Shown here in pieces: positions 1 through 12,000 of a DNA stretch of 64,000 bases. A program made the position numbers and the translations under genes. The stretch lies in contig JAQGDQ010000191.1 in the NCBI GenBank assembly GCA_030141605.1, forward strand, positions 217,001 to 281,000, given 5' to 3'. Numbering within the stretch: position 1 is the stretch's first letter; each line of letters begins with the position of its first letter. The notes under the pieces are model-generated. The model did no database searches. It worked only from the letters and a program-made list of their open reading frames with translations, and had not been told where the DNA came from. Source of the DNA: Tubiluchus corallicola (lineage: Eukaryota > Priapulida > Priapulimorpha > Priapulimorphida > Tubiluchidae).

Positions 1-845
1 AACATTTATTTAAACTATCGTGTACTAACTGTTTATTGTATCTTTTATCATTTTACGCGAACAAATATTGTATAAAATTTCCGGTGGTGAGTTTTTCTGT
101 GTATTTTTTTAATATGTATGTAGTTATAATTTTGATGTTTTAAGTTGCACTTGTGTTAAACTGTAATAATTTGCACTAGACGCATTTGCCATTAAGCAGT
201 GCAGGTTTAAACCATAATCACTGGATGATGAATTTGTAATGTTTTTATTGTTTTCATCTGATTTTAAATTATCAAACAAAGATTTAATGCACATATACAT
301 ACTGTGCAAGTACAGTAACATCTTAACCAGTTTGAAAATTGCCTGTAAATTATAAATGCTTTTTTATAGTACATTGCACGAAATATATAGCGTCATCTAG
401 ATACAAAACTGAAAATATTATAAACCTTCAACTTTTAATACAGGATACCATATTTACAATATGGAAACCAACATTTCAAGTTCACTAGCATGGCATAAAT
501 CTGGGCACTCATAACACCCCGCCACATGCCACATTTGCTGCTAGTCCCATATTATTCTCTGCAAAACTCTGCACAGAGGAGCAACATAGCTGAGGTCTGC
601 AGCACATTTGTTTGCAATTATACGAGCACCCATGCATCCGGCGTGTACTTGCATGAAGCCAGTGATATAAGTCCCTCTTTTACAGCTTTGTGTGCCGTTT
701 CCTTTACGTGCCTCTCTTTGGATTTGTCTGCTGGCGGTCAGTTTGGCTTGCTATTTGTCCTACCGCATTTTCTGTGGCTTTGCATAAGTTGTTGCTATAA
801 TAGACAGGCACTCGGACTAGCACATCGGTTATTTAGTTTTGGCGC

Positions 846-895
846 CATATAGCATAAACAACGGGGATAATTTTTAACATTCGCACACTCAAAAG
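846..895 (+). other. possible 5' untranslated first exon
   Basis: The stretch ends in AAAAG followed by a consensus GTAAGT donor at 896. It contains no ATG and follows a locally GC-richer segment (GGCGCC at 841), as a transcription start region might. If real, it would be the noncoding first exon of the candidate gene whose next exons lie at 3005-3134 and 3992-4076. The donor is the only direct evidence; the 5' end is arbitrary. Confidence 0.25.
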
Positions 896-3004
896 GTAAG
901 TGACCTTATACATAATGTTATAATAATCGTAAGTTTAACTGCTACAATCTCACTTTTAGGCGTAGGCCTTGTAACGTTACCAATATACAGGCCTAACTAT
1001 AGGCGCGTTACAATGCACGTCATTTTGCTGATAACTCGTAAGAACTTTGCACAATTACGTGACAATTACTTTGCGGTAGTGCTTGTAACGTAGTAATTAT
1101 TACAGAGCCTAGTGTTGTTTCAATCAGAAAATAAGCTCATAATCAAAGCTCATTTGAAATTCGCGTCACGTTAACAAGGTAGCGAAATATGCAAGCAAAA
1201 ACTGCAACTTTCATCTGCAAAAGTGCAATAAAGGACTGCGTGCAACAACAAAAGTCCAAAGCAGAGCTGTAAATCTTTGCTTGTTGCATGTTCAATACAA
1301 ATTTCTATGCCTGCGTAATACACAAGCATAAAAATATGAAGTAAAGGGCTGAATTTGTAAAAATAGCTGCATTAAACATTACTATAATAGGCCTAGAATG
1401 CACTTCGTAAATTCGTAACACTTGTGTGAAGTAAATGACTTACGACACTTGGCAATTGTGTATGCCGTTGCTTGGACTGGGACTGGCGTTTTACCTACTG
1501 CTTTTCATACTGACCAAGTTTTTACTTTTTAGCAGTTACAAATGTTTATTCGGAGACCAAACGGCCTGATGTGAATAGCCTTGAGTGCATCTAGCAGACC
1601 CCTGTGAAACATCAAGTTATTTAGATAACAACTGTGGTAATTCAACAGCTTACCAAAAGCGCAAATACGTGTACTTTTAAAAATAAACGCACACGAGAAA
1701 TGAGCTCACTTTAGAAAGCAAAGCGTACGCATGCACATATAAAAGAAGGCACAATTGTTAGTATGTTGCAATTACTGTCAGTGCATAAGGTTTTTGTCCA
1801 GTACTGCCCTATTCATATTTTGCCAAATTCAAAAGCCATCTTCAGTATATTGGAAATTGGAATTTGGAAAATAACAACGAAACGTTTGATACACGCCCGT
1901 GTGTTTTTTACCAGTTTTCTGCATTCCAAACGACATATGAAACCAAATCAACTCGTCTACCCCAAAGTTCAGTCAAGAAATACATTCGTTAAGTCGGTGT
2001 TTCGCTAAAGCTAAGTCAGCCAAGATAAATATCTAGGCACAACAATGCTGAAATTAAAGAAAACACCCGGATCACACTAACTTGGAAAATGGTTTGCTAT
2101 CTCCGTTTGCCCATATTGGCCATAATCAAATCGTATCTCGTGTTATGAGCAAAAGTGCGCCTCCATAATTTTTCTTTTCACGCAACTTGACACTAATGTT
2201 GACGGTTGTAGTAGGACAGGATTGTACTTCCTCATCGAGGTTAATCTTCTGTGATGAGACGCTGAAGCAGTAGAAGCGTCATTGTCACTTTCGTGTGCAT
2301 CATCTCTGCGTCATTTTAACAGTTACTACTACTTGTTACTTGGTTCATTTTTGGGTGAATAAAGTAGTGGCCAAAATCTCTGACCCCAGATTGACCGATT
2401 ACACCTCGGATAGAATAAACGTCAGATTGACCAGACTCGAAACAGACCAGCCACAGATTAAACCTCAGAAGGCTCAGACTCAGCTGATCCCAGTCCAATA
2501 ATTGGAACAAACCCAGGCCGCGACGTGGCTTGTCCACGTACCACGACCAGCCCTGCATTAGTTTGTTACATAATGCATAATTTTTGCGACACAATTACGG
2601 ACAAATCGTTACATAATGACGAATTTTGTGATTTGTAATATAATGCAACATTTTTATTAGATAATGCTGCATGGTTACATAATAAGCCTTTTGTTACCTA
2701 ATGAACTTTAACACACAATATAACAAGAAATACCATTAAAGTACTAAGAATAAAATCTAAAAATGTTGTTTATGGGTTCGTTGCAACGTTGAAACTATTA
2801 AACCTTGTCAGACATACTAACTGCATTTAAAAGGGCCGTTTTTACACCGTTAAACTGTCTAATACCGGCAACTGTGAACAGTAAAACCTAAAATCTCAGT
2901 ATATTCATAAAGCACATGCTTTCACGCTCCCCCAGACACATTGGAATTGCCTTCTCAAAACACATCAAAAAGCAACTTGACAAAAATTTGCTTCTTATTC
3001 ACAG
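896..3004. other. no supported gene; intron or intergenic DNA
   Basis: I see no exon with both splice signals and a recognisable protein here. A 35-codon ATG frame at 1462-1569 encodes a strongly hydrophobic peptide but has no other support. Short AT-rich frames elsewhere look random. Confidence 0.5.
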
Positions 3005-4076
3005 GAACGCTCACTCTTGCTGATCCATCATGCAGATGTGCTCAGATTGGAGGACGTAAAACATGGTAAGAGAGCCAAGGAGAAGAAAACATTATCCCTT
3101 GTATTCTACTGGCTGGTTTCTTTTATTTTTATTGGTAAGTGGTGCTTACAAGTTGACATTGATTCAGAAAAATTGTTCCTGTGTTGTCGCATTGCACGTG
3201 TTCTTACTCTACGAAAAAGAAATACCTGGAAGGCAGTTTTGCAGATGAAACTAGCTAGAAGCAATTTTCCCAAAGGTCACTCATTCATTTACTAACCAAT
3301 CTCAGTGCTGTTTAACTTTCTTCACACAGTATACAACCACTTATATTTAATTCTTTCACCGCAGGTATATCTGTATTATTGTTTACTATATTAGAAGCGT
3401 GAGTATCATTTACTAAGCTAGCAGAAGGTACCCTATGAAAGTACTGTTGTAATTTTACTGACTAGCCAGACTACACTATCTCAAATAAACGAATATAAGA
3501 GTTTTGTATTACAATCATTACTATTTTGCGTGATTTACTATGAACACTAGAATTGCTATTATTGTCAGAACGAAGCCCATTGCGTATCGTGCAGCCTAAA
3601 CACAAACCTTGTCTAGCACGATTTTTATGCATAGGCTACGTGGTGATTTATATTGTTTAAATCAGGAATCCCAGTTTGCTTACAAGTATGGCTTCTTCAT
3701 CGGAAACGATCAAATAGAGTCTATCTGAAAAGATCCAGATGGTCGAATTTTCCTGCCTTTTTGTTATAACTGAAAGCTTATCTGTAATGTATCATTACTA
3801 GAAACAGCTCTCAGTTATTACAGCCCTTAGGGCTATAATAATCATTTATGTTTGCTCCGACTAGTTGAGAACATATCAATTGTAAAACTGTCTGTTTTAA
3901 ACCTAGTTTGTTATGTTACATCTCCAATAAAATTATGTTTAAACCAATCTGCATTTTTACATTTTTGTTATAAGCAAATTATTGTTTGCAGATTTTGTTG
4001 CTGATAGAAGATCACTTGGTTTTTTACTGCTACTTGGTATATCAAGTCATCGTAGCTTTGAGAATTATGTTCGCAA
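3005..4076 (+). CDS. candidate two-exon fragment of an unrecognised membrane-like gene
   Basis: Two exon-like blocks are visible: 3005-3134, preceded by a TTCTTATTCACAG acceptor and followed by GTAAGT, and 3992-4076, preceded by TTTGCAG and followed by GTAAGT. An earlier in-phase donor lies at 3065 (GTAAGA). Two reading frames stay open across the junction. One begins at ATG 3063 (MVREPRRRKHYPLYSTGW then hydrophobic) and gives a short basic N-terminus followed by one or two membrane-spanning stretches. The other lacks an ATG and needs an upstream coding exon; it also contains a hydrophobic stretch encoded by the first exon. I do not recognise either product. The frame choice, the gene's 3' end and even its coding status are unresolved; the paired splice signals are the best evidence. 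Confidence 0.3.
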
Positions 4077-6287
4077 GTAAGTCTTTCAATATCTTTTTTG
4101 TCTTTTACCGGCCATGCACATTACATGTATATCACGTGACGCTAATTCAATTTTATAGTGACACTCTGCAAGCCGTTTCAACAGCAATATCTGCATAGGT
4201 AGATAAAGTTAATTGTAGCGGGACTGGAATCTTTTTGTACAATTTTGGCCATAGTCAGCACTCACAGACAGGACCCTTTCAACGAGATGTGTAGCATGAC
4301 CGGAGCCTGACTCACAATCAAACTACGTTCAGATGCATATACATCATCTTTCTACGAGATAAACAGCCAAGGTTAAATGGTACTGCCCGGAACGAGTGAA
4401 TATCGGAATCCAAGCTACCGTACACCACTCGCACCAAATCACAAGTGCCTAATACACTCGCCACACCCGTGTCATCATCAAAGATAACTTTTCAAGATGA
4501 ATCACTATAACCCATAACAGGTGTAGGCTACATTCGGATTTATGTATTTTCTCTCAGCTTCGTGATTAGCCAGTGACAGAATGGAAAATGAAAGCGTAGA
4601 AGTGTCACCCATCCATTTACTGAGCAGGCTTGGCAGTCGGCACTACTAACTTTAGTCACCACTTTGGGCACGGTGACCACTCAACTACGCACCTGTATTC
4701 CTTTTTCTTCGTATTAGGATGTACCGAAACGTGGCTTCTTTGGTAACATTGAGCTGCATAAACTGAACATAAATTACCCAGACATGGCTAACAAAATTAG
4801 TGCTTACACGTGAGGTGACTATAAACTGTCTCATCATTTCTTATAATCTCTTAGTCACTGGGTGATTTTCATTGTGAACTGTTTTAGAGATATTGATCAT
4901 ACCAGCCCTGGAAAGACGCGATATAGGCACTGAAACGTTTCAGGTGATTCACAGATATAGCCAGTCACTTAAACAGTGATTAATGGTCCCACGATGCGTT
5001 TTTATTGGATTCAATCAGAAAAATAGACCATAAAAATAATGAAAAACGGCACAACAAAAGTGGAAGACAAAATCTTATTTCTGCGACTCTGGAAGGTATC
5101 TCAAGCAGTTGAAAAACAAGCATTCAAACGGCTTTGCAATAAACGAATTGCAAATTTGGCGACATGCACCGCAGTTAGTTAAAGGAAAACCGGATGATTG
5201 TGTAAACACGAGTTCAGAATAAAAAATTCTCTAAAATATTGAAAACTACAATAGCTTATTTTAAATCAAAGCTTAGATTAAATAATAATTACCTCGGATA
5301 CTCAAATTTCGTTAAACTTTCAAAGCTACGCGCGACTCAGTGAAAATACTAAGATTGGCAGCGGTGCCTTTTTGTCCCGTGCGCGTGGCCGGCAAATAGA
5401 AGGGGCGGTATCGTGATAACCATGATCACGAACTGCTGTGTTAGTTTCATGACGTCATATGATGTAAAGCCCATTTTCGTGACATCATGCGTTTAAGCAG
5501 TATTGTAACACCTATGCAAATGTGCTTGACGCGCAAGGGAAGACGCCTGCCATTACACAAACTGTGGTTAGTTTCTGACGTGAGTAATAGCTTACCGTTA
5601 ATTAACTTTCTAAGCTAATTATTCAAATATAAGGAAGAACTGTTAACTTTCATAGGCAAAAAAATTTATATTTTGGACAGTAAATTAAAATGAGATTGAG
5701 TCTAAACAATCGTCTGGTCTTCCTTTAAAAGTTAAAGCACCTCAAGTCTTAAACAACACAGTACATAGTGAATTGGATGATGCCATGACGCAATATGTTT
5801 AATAGCACTAGTTAATTCATATCTTTTGGTGTTAAAAGCTCGTGAACTTGTTTTTGTCCCTCGAAATTTGTTGTTTGGACCACCCTGTTAGTCAAATTTA
5901 TCAAAGCCGCTTTAGATTATTATTCATGGCATTAAAGGGGGTTAGTTTGCCATCTAGTATCAACATTAGAAATCATAACTCTAATCAATCATCAAATCCT
6001 TGAACTAACAAGAAGCCAAAGCAACGTCCTCAGAAGGGTAATGAACCCCTCTTTCAAGCGTATCTGAATTGTACTGAACTGTATGATTCACTTTTAGATC
6101 CATAACAATAACAATTATGGGAAAGAGTATTCATCAAAATAATGACAAATCTGCTCAGTATATTTGACAGTATCATCGACAGATGGCACCACGTCAGTAG
6201 CTAATGAACCATAGTCTTAATTCTGTGAATAGAACCAAATTTCCAAGACTTGAATTAACTTTGATTCTTTCGGAAACCTAGTGCGAA

Positions 6288-6602
6288 TTAAAAACGTCAT
6301 ATATAAAAATCATCATTATTCAAAATTTTCCAGACCGCTCATGAGAGGTTTCGAGTAACCGCGTACTAAAAAAACAGAATCCATATCGGCACTGCAAAGC
6401 CAAAAAGCACAAGAGCCAAAATTTGTGATTGTTTCTGTGTACCTTTTGGCTTTGCAGAAGCTTCGGTATAGAGTCCATCTGTTTTTGTTTTTTTTTCAGT
6501 TAACTAACGACGGGTATGTCATTACTGGAAAGGTCTCTTCGTGAAAGCTCTGGAGAATTTCGAATAAAGATGATTTTTTATGTTATTTTGACGCTTTTAA
6601 AG
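6288..6602. mobile_element. fold-back (MITE-like) element with long imperfect arms
   Basis: The two halves are imperfect reverse complements around a centre near 6435. The inner arms share the motif CTGCAAAGCCAAAA and its complement TTTTGGCTTTGCAG. The outer arms share a block resembling TCTGGARAATTTYGAATAA plus GATGATTTTT. Each arm is roughly 150 bases. There is no coding capacity, which fits a nonautonomous DNA transposon relic. Exact ends and target-site duplication were not resolved. Confidence 0.55.
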
Positions 6603-9600
6603 AATTTATTCCATTTGTATTCTCATTCTCAAGTATGAATGCAATCCCAAAAACTAGAGATTTTTTTATTAAATAACAATCCATAGATAACAGTTATTTA
6701 AAAGCCAGTATCGCCTGCATTGACATCTTGTCGAGACATCATATATGGCTTCTTTTTTGATAGAAAAAGGCATCGACCGTTGAATGATGCATTCGCGTAG
6801 CTGATTTACGATCATCAGCTATTTTTTTGGTAAACTGATCGTAACGCAAACTTTTTAAGATGAAAGTAATCTTTACAGGGTTATCAAACTGCGTCTCATT
6901 GTTTTTTAAAGTTGCATGATAGCGCTAATTCTATCCTGATCATATTGTACTTTTAACGTTTTACTTAGACATGATTGGATCGTAAATCATAAGTCAGCAT
7001 CAATTCCTTTGATGAAAAGGAATAATCATTTTCCTATCAGGAAAAAACTAAAACAAAAAAATGTAATTTTTATAAACTGCTTAACGTATCGAAAAGCTTA
7101 AAAACATCCGATAATTAACAGAACTGATGAGTACTGGGCAGAAAGCCAAGAGGGTATTACGGAAAAAACTGCCCAGGGAATATAGACCTGTAACCGCAAT
7201 GATATTTGATTAGATTAATGAAAAATGGATTAATTTTAAAATATTTTTTAAAAAATGTAGCAAAAACTGACGCTTTTGTATAGTACACTGTAGCAGGTTT
7301 AGTATTTTACTGATTATAAGCAAAAAGCAATTTTAGAGCCGACTCAACGTAGAGGAAAAATTAATTAAGTTATTTAGTATAATCAAGCTTACAATATACT
7401 CGCACGGCAGAACTGCCGCAGAAGCACTCGCAAATTGAAAAAAAACAAATGCCCCTATCCTTATAAATAACTGCGCTCGCGTCGCTTATTAAAGTAATGT
7501 CTTACAACAATAACCATCCACCCCCACGCATCTACAATGAGAGCGGTCGTGACTAAGGCTGAAGCCAGTGCTGAAGCCGCCGTGACTCAGACAGCGCGGG
7601 CAATCCGATATCCGTAACCGCAAGATTTCCGATGTTTATATATAAGAGGGAATGCGGCAACGTTGATAACTTCCCGTCCGCGCTCTTTGCTCTGCAACCG
7701 AGTGTGGAGAAAAATGTTTTGTTGTTAATTTTCAAACGCCGTTAACCACAGACAGACATCGGCTGTTGCTCGTCGTAGATGCCGGAACGCTGTTACATAA
7801 CGCGAAGTGAGTCTTAGAATCATATAAATAACAATGTGACAGTTGTTTGTTTTTTAAACGGAACAATACCTCCCATTTTCTTTATCGATTTTTCGAGATA
7901 ATAATTTTGGATTCTGCTCTCTGCGCAGTTTATTGTTGCAGTGTACGTTGCAGTCTCCGTAATGCTGTGTGATGTGTGTAATTCATTGTGTGTAATCTCA
8001 AGCGGCATTCTTATACCATGAATCAGTGCTGACAGGACGCCGATTATAAGGTGGTAGCTGGGTTAAACTAATCACGAGTTAGACATTCGGTGTCTTGTAT
8101 CTGTATTTGAATAATTCAGAAAGTAACAGAAACCAAGTTTTTCTCAGCTGGTTAACATTAATTTAGCGTATGGAGTGCATCTGTGTGCAGCTGGGTCAGA
8201 TTTGGTTCACAGTAGCATATCCCACTGTGCACAGTGGCGTCTAAAGGAGGGGAGTTAACTTACAAGCATACTTGTTTGCTCCGGTAAATTCCTCTTCCTC
8301 GCAGTTTAAAATTTTGTTATTCTTACAAAACAAAGCTTGAAAACAAGTTGGGCCATGAAAAGTTTTAGTTTTAGAATTCCGTATATTTTGTGTGCGAACG
8401 GAGTTAATAAAATCATTTTAGAAAACGGTATTTGCCTCGATACAATTTCTTATGCTGTGAAATTAGTGTTGTTTGACAATCAATAGAACTTTGATCTTTG
8501 CAACGCTACCACACATCAAAATCTGAAGGCGAAAGCTCGGAATACTGTTTCTTCCCAAACAGTTGATAGTGCGGAAGCCTGTCGTAAGGCTTACACAGGG
8601 TTATTAACTCACTTGGAATACTGTGACTAATCAGCCACTCGGAATGACGACTTGGTGTAACTATAATTTTGTATTTATATTATTTTTACTCAAGGTAAAA
8701 TTTCTGAACTGTAGTTTATAAAAGACCTTATTGAACTCTCCTAAGGTTGTAAATATGGTGTGAGTTTGCTTAATTACATAAATAAATAAATTGTAAGTAA
8801 ATTGAATATAATAATTCGTCTCTAGCGTATGCGAATATATAGGTAAAATGGCACGAAAAAAGAACAAAAGAAAATTGGGCAAAAGTGGAAAAATAACACT
8901 TAACCCTAATCTAATAACACACGTCCTCTCTTTAGAAGATAAAAACTTTCAAAAAAGAATTAAGCTCCAAATAAACTCATACTTTATTGTGCCATTTTCA
9001 TGTTTTTTAATTTGTGCCCCTTTATCTGGTGTTCTTTTTATGTGCCATAATTAGTTTGTTACTTTCATCTTGCACAACTATTATTGTACAGTATTTATTT
9101 GTAGGACCATTTTAGGATTTAAAAGGCACAGGTAGTTGTACAGTAGTTTAGATGAACGGGTTCATCTTATTGGGTGTACCAAAAATCAACACCCAAAAAT
9201 CACTCGAAGTTAAACTCTTCTCTATGTCCATATTACGTTAATAAAATGTTGGCAATGAATCTCTCTTTCAATTATATATACACTCCATGCAATACCATAA
9301 TTTATAGGCTACGAATATCGTGGCTATCAAACTCGGCACGAAACGGCTTCATTCCAAGACATTTAATGTAAGACGTTTATTATTCTACTTGATTAATAGG
9401 AACGCGCCTTAATGTAAGAGCAGTAGACTTTCGCGTTTGTAATCGTTCATATCGATTTTGACCTGTTCAAATTTAAAATAGTCAATTTAAGGAAGCTGCA
9501 ACAGTCGGCGTCATTAAGAACTATACCACTACGATAATGCAATCACAAAATGAAAGTCAACGTATATTGGTATGGAGTCTATTCACAAGTACTAGAATAT

Positions 9601-9610
9601 GTTATTGTCC

Positions 9611-9735
9611 GTTTACACGATCAGTTTTTAAACAATCAAACTAAAAACTGATAAACAATACTATCAGTCTAGAAACTGTCAAACTAAAACTGACAAACTA
9701 GTTTTACGAAAAAAATGATTGTCTAAACAGCTCTT
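9611..9735. mobile_element. small inverted-repeat element with internal CAAACT motifs
   Basis: The left end reads GTTTACACGATCAGTTTTT and the right end, read on the other strand, GTTTAGACAATCATTTTTTT. These look like terminal inverted repeats of about 19 bases with a few mismatches. Between them are three or four degenerate copies of AAACTAAAACTGAYAAAC. There is no coding potential. A decayed MITE is the likely identity. Confidence 0.45.
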
Positions 9736-12000
9736 TATAGAGGACAGTGCCTGAAATTATCAGCTCATTTCAATTTTCAAGTGATCGCAATTCGGATTTC
9801 AGACTGTGCAACAGTAACAACACCATAAATTTTATTTAATGCTAATTGAAGTGACTGTTTCTCATGCGGGCAATGGACAACCCGTTTTTTGGTCATCTCG
9901 CATTGTATAATTACGCACATCAAATCGAAGTGCGTTTTGAAGCACCTATGAACAAATCTAAATTTCAAAATAAATGGTTCAAGCTAACCGCCTTAACTAT
10001 CTATATATTAATATAACAGTATAATGAGTCACTATAGTGAATTACAGCATTACTGTACGTAGTGCCTACTGTCTACCTTTCTAGTATCTCTTGGTTGCCG
10101 TCAAGTCTGCGTTTATGATCTCAGATTTTCAAAGCCAGGCGCTGGTAAATATACTTTGAAAGTTATGAGGTTTACAGTTGGATTACGTAATCGTTCAGTA
10201 AATATTTCCGAGACAAGCATAATGAAATCTGTCGTGTGACAAAGGCAGAGATGTTAATTAATAGTGAATGTTAATTAAGATGTTTGCAATAACTACAATA
10301 CTATGACAGCTATGAGGTCGTGCTATTGCGCAACTTTCAGTTTATTTATAGCTGCTTCACGCTCTCCTCCCCCCTCTCTCTCTCTTTCTCACTGATTCGG
10401 ACCCTTCCTCTATATTGGCTGTTTTTCTCCCTCACTCACCCATCGATAATTCTAAGAAGAAAATGGCAGTCAGGGACATTTAGTATAGAATAATACATTA
10501 TAAACGTTCGATGCTTTTAACGTAAATAAACAAGTCCTTTAAACATTTGTACTGATTTCAACTGTGTATGTAGTGCAACTTGGAGCTGCACTTTTGGAAA
10601 TTTTAACCACGTTATGCACGGAGTAGCCTTGAGAGAGCATGTAAGCGCTCGGGCACTAAATTGTTTTATCCTACATATATGTGAAGCCGAATAGGTCTAC
10701 CTGTGCATATGATTAATTACAAAATACTCTTTGAGTACATTTGAAACTATTCGTCGGTTTATTATAAGCAGACTTCTTTTTTAAACAACTGGTCACTGTG
10801 TCACCTTGGCAGCTAACACCAAATATAAACAGGCATTGCAGTGTTGCTGTGTGAACGACAGCAACATCGTTGCGCTGCCGTTACCATAGAGCAACCTGCG
10901 ATTCAAAAGAGGGATTAGCAGCACTTTCCTCAACAAATTATGTTCATTTCTGTATATATCATATATACATATTTCATCTTATAGCTAAATGCCAAGTAAA
11001 TAAAAAAATGTGGTTACAGTGAAGAGTCCCTTGTAGTCCAAATCCATTAATTCCGTTCGATGATGTTTTTACGATTATTTTTCAATAATTTAAATTACTG
11101 TAATGATATTATTTAAATTATTGTAATTATATTATGCAATGCTGTACTATTTGTGATATTAAGGTATCATTAATTTTAACGGAATTTTCAAATACACACT
11201 TAGCGGTGAACAACAGAGTTAATGTACAACAGGTACAGTATGGTGACAAATCAGTAATATATCGCGGAAACCCAGCCGTTGCTGCAAATGGAGACTTTTC
11301 ACACCGCAAACAATAGTGACTGGAAGCGCTGAGCATCTAATTATCTTCTAAATAGTCATCCAAATAAACACGCAGCAAAAATCTAGAAAATGGGGACAGA
11401 AAGTAACCAGACTATAACATCATCCTATGAAAAGACTGGTCTGCCGTATTAGCAAGCTTTCATCAGCATGGATAGATTGTTGTACAAATAATGCAGAACA
11501 GCAACGATTTAATTAAATTTTTGCGGCTCGCATCTTAAGGATGCTGTTTTCCAGGTTTTTGAGGTCTTAAAGATGTAATTAGTCACGATGAGTGATAATG
11601 AATTCTCTTCTAAAATGGTATTTTATTTCATAACAATCAAACATTTCAAGTAATTATAATCCTCAGATTTTATCTACGGAATGACTAAATGAAATAAGAA
11701 ATGAGTAAAATGATTAGATGTCGTTCACCAATGATTCAACGTCAAGGAGGCAGGTGTACAGTAAGATGTAATTAATCCAAAAAAGATTAGTTTTTAGGCT
11801 AGAGGTAGTAAGATCATTTATGCTATTATAAAGCAAGAAAACTGCAAAATTCCCCAAAGTACAGACTTTCAATATGCACATTTACATAAGATTATGCACA
11901 CGAGTACACATGAAAGTATTGTATGTAAATCACTTGTTTGAATAGGGCTGTGCACCATTTTTCTCAGATAATTCGTTATAATGTATTGTTTTTCTTTGCA

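Larger units (their letters stand above)
4077..12000. other. long non-coding stretch; part is probably the cytohesin 5' flank or first intron
   Basis: No exon matching a known protein is visible on either strand. A CpG-containing segment around 7380-7810 ends at a GTGAGT donor (7807) and could be an untranslated first exon, but it does not give a phase-compatible coding exon for the cytohesin. Two fold-back elements (near 6288-6602 and 9611-9735) are listed separately. The short first coding exon of cytohesin probably lies here but I could not identify it. Confidence 0.5.

Noticed and set aside
526-852. 108-codon ATG frame upstream of the possible first exon
   Set aside because: No recognisable domain, no splice context and an unremarkable Cys/Ser/Leu-rich composition; probably chance.
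8848-9054. Lys-rich frame starting MARKKNKRKLGK
   Set aside because: Its basic start is striking, but the rest is AT-rich, with no domain, acceptor or polyadenylation context; possibly chance.
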